In this document: positions 61,517 to 64,000 of the stretch, piece after piece
Position numbering within the stretch: the stretch's first letter is position 1
Layout: each line of letters opens with the position of its first letter
DNA from: Haloarcula halobia
Lineage (GTDB): Archaea; Halobacteriota; Halobacteria; Halobacteriales; Haloarculaceae
Assembly (NCBI RefSeq): GCF_029338255.1
Contig: NZ_CP119787.1
Span: forward strand, 248,001-312,000
DNA: 64,000 nt
Direction: 5' to 3'
Translations under genes and position numbers: made by a program
Notes under the pieces: model-generated
Told to the model about the DNA's origin: nothing
Seen by the model: the letters and a program-made list of their open reading frames with translations, nothing else
The model's database searches: none

Positions 61517-62071
61517 ATGGCCGACTACGAGGCGATCGATCCGGCTGTCGAGGTTCACGGGCAGACGATACGGACCGTAATCGAGGACGCACTGGCTCGG
61601 TTCTCGGTGGAGTACCAGGAGCTGGCGCGCGAGGCGCTGGCCGAAAACGGGGTCGAGAACCCGTCGACAGAGGAGTGGTATCCCCAGCAAGCGTGGCTGA
61701 ACACCTTCGGGACCCTCGCCGAGGAGACGGAGCCACACATACTGGATCGCCTCGGTGAACAGATCCCCGACGTCGCCGAGTGGCCGTCGGACGTCTCGAG
61801 CGTCGAGGAGGGGCTGGCGGCTATCGACGAGGCGTATCAGCTGAACCACAGGGGGAGCGACGAAATCGGCTACTACCGCTTCGAATCGGTGGACGAGCGA
61901 ACCGCCAGGGTGACGTGCAGGAACCCGTATCCCTGTCCGTTCGACCGGGGGTTGATACGGTCGGTCGCGCGGCAGAACGCGCCCGTCGAGTCGTTCGTCT
62001 TCGTCGAGGAGCGCGGCGACGAGTGCCGGCGGACGGGTGGGGAGACGTGTACGTACACGGTCTCGTGGTAG
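61517..62071 (+). CDS. V4R/heme-NO-like haloarchaeal protein, unknown role
   Basis: 184 residues. Helical N-terminal half (YEAIDPAVEVHGQTIRTVIE ... EEWYPQQAWLNTF) and a beta-rich C-terminal half with VTCRNPYPCPFDRGLIRSV and DECRRTGGETCTYTVSW. The C-terminal GGxxCTYxV pattern is that of V4R/HNOB-type small-molecule or heme-binding domains. The four or more cysteines could bind a metal. TATA-like ATTTTTAGC is 24-31 bases upstream of the ATG. Similar proteins occur in other haloarchaea, uncharacterised. Confidence 0.7.
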   Translation: MADYEAIDPAVEVHGQTIRTVIEDALARFSVEYQELAREALAENGVENPSTEEWYPQQAWLNTFGTLAEETEPHILDRLGEQIPDVAEWPSDVSSVEEGLAAIDEAYQLNHRGSDEIGYYRFESVDERTARVTCRNPYPCPFDRGLIRSVARQNAPVESFVFVEERGDECRRTGGETCTYTVSW

Positions 62072-62089
62072 CGGCCCGGCGACAGATCG

Positions 62090-62611
62090 CTAGTCGAGAT
62101 CCGACTGCTCGATCGCAGTGATGAGGTCCTCCGGGGAGTGGTTCATCGCCATCGTGAGAAGCGTCTGGAACTGCTCGTAGGTCTCCGCGAGGTCTGCGAT
62201 CTGCTCGCGGCGTCGGTCGCTCCGGTCCTCCTCGAGGTCCGCGAGGTCGTCGAGCGCTCGCTCGAACGTCCGCTGTGTCAGTTCCATCTCCCGGTCGACG
62301 TACTGTCTGAAGACGTCCTGGACGACGAACCAGAGGTCCGGCTCCGGAGCGAAGCGGACGCGGCGACCGCCGCCCTGGGACGACCGCCGGTGGATCATCC
62401 CGATACGCGTGAGTTTGCGGGTGACGGTGCTGATCGTGGACTTCGCGTAGCCCGTCTCCTCGACGAGTTCGGGGATCGAAAGGGGGCCGTCGGCAAAGTA
62501 GAGCACGCCGTAGACGCGTCCGGCGCTCCGGCTGAGGCCGTAGACTTCGGCCGACCGTTCGATCGATTCGATCACGTCCTCCGTGACGACCGCCGTCTCG
62601 TCGCCCGTCAT
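62090..62611 (-). CDS. GbsR/MarR-like winged-helix regulator
   Basis: About 173 residues from ATG 62611 (an in-frame TTG at 62671 would add 20). A winged HTH spans about 20-95: EVYGLSRSAGRVYGVLYFAD, PLSIPELVEETGYAKSTIS and VTRKLTRIGMIHRRSSQGGG. The C-terminal half is a long helix pair for dimerisation. The family in haloarchaea often controls osmolyte or drug-response genes. A TATA-like TTAATACTT (about 62681-62690) is upstream and abuts nested inverted repeats. Confidence 0.82.
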   Translation of the reverse strand: MTGDETAVVTEDVIESIERSAEVYGLSRSAGRVYGVLYFADGPLSIPELVEETGYAKSTISTVTRKLTRIGMIHRRSSQGGGRRVRFAPEPDLWFVVQDVFRQYVDREMELTQRTFERALDDLADLEEDRSDRRREQIADLAETYEQFQTLLTMAMNHSPEDLITAIEQSDLD

Positions 62612-62700
62612 CGGTAGCGGATCGGCGGCGTCGGGCAGTACGGTTGGGTCTCGTCCATCGGATTCATACAACAGACCGTAAGTATTAAATTGTTTGGATT

Positions 62701-62745
62701 GTTTGTTCAGTACGAGCCGAACAAACAGAACAATCGGCTCGTACC
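62701..62745. promoter_or_regulatory. Two overlapping perfect inverted repeats between divergent regulators
   Basis: TGTTTGTTC (62701-62709) pairs with GAACAAACA (62720-62728), and GTACGAGCCG (62711-62720) pairs with CGGCTCGTAC (62736-62745). The left arm of the second lies inside the loop of the first, so the two stems exclude each other. They sit directly upstream of the TATA-like box of the GbsR-like gene and before the ArsR-like gene start, a typical position for operators. Confidence 0.65.
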
Positions 62746-62778
62746 CGGCGGCACGTGACCGCCACCGGGCGTGATATC

Positions 62779-63195
62779 ATGTCAACACCATTCCCGCTTC
62801 GCCCCGCTGTCGAACACACACCGGAGTCAGTGTCGACGTTCGCCTTCGGAGACGACGAGACGGCAGCAGTCCTCGAGACACTCACGTCGGAGAAGGCCCG
62901 GGCCATCCTCGCAGCGGTGGCCGAACGGCCCGGGACCGCATCCGACGTCGCGACCCGCGTCGAGACCTCCCTGCAGAACGCCCACTATCACCTCACGAAC
63001 CTCTCGGACGCGGGTCTCGTCACCGACGCCGGAACCTGGTACTCCTCGAAAGGGACGGCGATGACCGTCTACGCGGTCACGAGTGAACGCCTCGAGCTCC
63101 ACCTCGAGCCGAACGACGCCTCGGCGGCGATGGAACCGACGCTGGCACCGGCCTCGGATTCGCCGCCGACCGACACCACGACGATGGGTGAGTGA
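62779..63195 (+). CDS. ArsR-like winged-helix regulator
   Basis: 138 residues. Winged HTH at about 27-95: AVLETLTSEKARAILAAVAE, TASDVATRVETSLQNAHYHL and TDAGTWYSSKGTAMTVYAVT; the tail is a polar, probably disordered Pro/Thr/Ser stretch. This pattern (S-x-K-A-R-x-I-L with HYHL) is common among haloarchaeal HTH regulators. A GTG 24 bases upstream (62755) is an alternative start. Divergent from the GbsR-like gene across the nested inverted repeats. Confidence 0.82.
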   Translation: MSTPFPLRPAVEHTPESVSTFAFGDDETAAVLETLTSEKARAILAAVAERPGTASDVATRVETSLQNAHYHLTNLSDAGLVTDAGTWYSSKGTAMTVYAVTSERLELHLEPNDASAAMEPTLAPASDSPPTDTTTMGE

Positions 63196-63352
63196 CGCTC
63201 ACCGCTCACTGCTGGTATCCGGGTCTCGGCTGTGTCGTCTCTTCCTGCCGATCACACCGAGCAACCGGGGTCCGGCTGTCGGCTCACCCGACCCGGGCCG
63301 GCGCGGCGTTCGAACGGCAAGGGCTATCGGTCCCCCGGCGCTACCGGCGGGC

Positions 63353-63955
63353 GTGACAGACACGTACCGGACCGTCGCGGGCCGCGGCGAGGCCCGTTTC
63401 GAGGTGCGGGGGTCGGCGTTCATCGGTCACGTCGCGCCCGCGGCCACCGTCGAGGCGGCCGAGGCGTTCGTCGAGTCGGTCCGCGAGGAGTACGGCGACG
63501 CGACGCACAACGTCCCCGCCTACCGCGTCCGCGCCGACCCCTTCCGAGAGTACGCGAGCGACGACGCAGAACCCTCGGGGAGCGCCGGCAAGCCCGCACT
63601 GAACGTCCTCCAGCAGCGCGAGGTGGAGAACGTCGTCGCCGTCGTCACCCGGTACTACGGCGGGACCAACCTCGGGGTGGGCGGACTGGCCCGCGCGTAC
63701 TCGAGGGCCGTCAGGGACGGTGTCGACGCGGCCGGCGTCGTCGAGGAGGTGCCCCACGAGACGTTCGGCGTCACCGTCGAGTACGACGATTCGGGGAGCG
63801 TCCGGGGACTGCTCGAATCGGCCGGCGTTGAGTTCGAGGCCGCCTACGAGGCCGACGTGACCTTCGACGTGCGGGTACCGGTCGCCGAGGGCGCGGCCCT
63901 TCGCGACCGCATCCGGAGCGCGACTAGCGGGCGGGCAGACATCGACGTCGACTGA
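63353..63955 (+). CDS. YigZ/IMPACT family protein
   Basis: 200 residues, GTG start. The N-terminal IMPACT domain contains EVRGSAFIGHVAPAAT, DATHNVPAYRV, EPSGSAGKPALNVLQ and VTRYYGGTNLGVGGLARAYS, the family signature, and the C-terminal DUF1949-like domain contains VTVEYDDSGSVRGLLES. Family members (YigZ, eukaryotic IMPACT) are linked to translation control, with unclear biochemistry. The remaining 45 bases of the window hold nothing I can support. Confidence 0.9.
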   Translation: MTDTYRTVAGRGEARFEVRGSAFIGHVAPAATVEAAEAFVESVREEYGDATHNVPAYRVRADPFREYASDDAEPSGSAGKPALNVLQQREVENVVAVVTRYYGGTNLGVGGLARAYSRAVRDGVDAAGVVEEVPHETFGVTVEYDDSGSVRGLLESAGVEFEAAYEADVTFDVRVPVAEGAALRDRIRSATSGRADIDVD

Positions 63956-64000
63956 CGCCCTTCGACAACTGTTGACAAGTGTGACGGCTGTCCGGCGCCT

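Noticed and set aside
1-64000. CRISPR arrays, tRNA or rRNA genes
   Set aside because: No regularly spaced direct repeats, no tRNA T-loop/acceptor pairs and no rRNA segments were found by reading the intergenic regions; short divergent tRNAs could still have been missed by eye.

Overview
The window is a stretch of a haloarchaeal main chromosome. The DNA is very GC-rich, nearly every predicted protein is acidic (rich in D and E, poor in K), many genes have a TATA-like box 22-32 bases before the start codon (leaderless transcripts), and the gene set is archaeal: EndA, eIF1A, Rio1, a Dim2-like KH protein, RadA, two thermosome subunits, a Hel308-like helicase, CheF, HalOD1 domains and DUF460. Gene content resembles Haloarcula and relatives, but that placement is an inference. 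About 78 protein-coding genes or remnants are called. No tRNA, rRNA or CRISPR array was seen.

Layout. 1-7 kb: trpS (cut by the edge), endA, a NucS-N/zinc-ribbon protein, a HAD phosphatase, a Hel308-like helicase, a structured intergenic region and a small zinc-finger protein. 7-14 kb: lipA followed by a complete 2-oxoacid dehydrogenase complex (E1 alpha, E1 beta, E2, E3) with a divergent CheF-like gene between E2 and E3. 14-23 kb: metabolism and stress (aldo/keto reductase, prephenate dehydratase, Hsp20, peroxiredoxin, bacterial-type leuS, ornithine cyclodeaminase) mixed with small membrane proteins. 23-28 kb: first thermosome gene, an AAA+ ATPase and a 5'-truncated TnpB element. 28-35 kb: translation and ribosome-biogenesis cluster eif1A-rio1-(HTTM membrane protein)-KH, then SCP2-like, Usp and DUF460 genes. 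35-40 kb: second thermosome gene, flanked by two inverted copies of an 80-bp non-coding element with terminal inverted repeats (a MITE). 40-47 kb: two divergent rhodanese-type sulfurtransferases, class II aldolase, beta-CASP nuclease, PHP phosphoesterase and tiny zinc-finger proteins. 47-54 kb: a minus-strand run with a KaiC/RAD55-like ATPase, an Nmad3-like protein and an acyltransferase, then a CPBP protease, an aldo/keto reductase and a PAS histidine kinase. 54-64 kb: radA, hisA, a receiver-HalOD1 response regulator, a TrmB/MFS divergent pair, hisB, an ACT regulator with a 2Fe-2S ferredoxin, a V4R-like protein and two HTH regulators flanking nested inverted repeats.

How the parts connect. 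LipA makes the lipoyl cofactor used by the neighbouring E2. The two thermosome genes share a 22-base core promoter at the same distance from the ATG and a similar hairpin element after the stop codon, so they look co-regulated at both ends. The strongest non-genic signals are the MITE pair (one copy sits exactly on a stop codon), the paired thermosome control elements, the structured intergenic region near 5.9-6.0 kb and the nested inverted repeats at 62.7 kb. No wholly new multi-gene system could be demonstrated from sequence alone; these non-coding elements and the TnpB remnant are the best leads.
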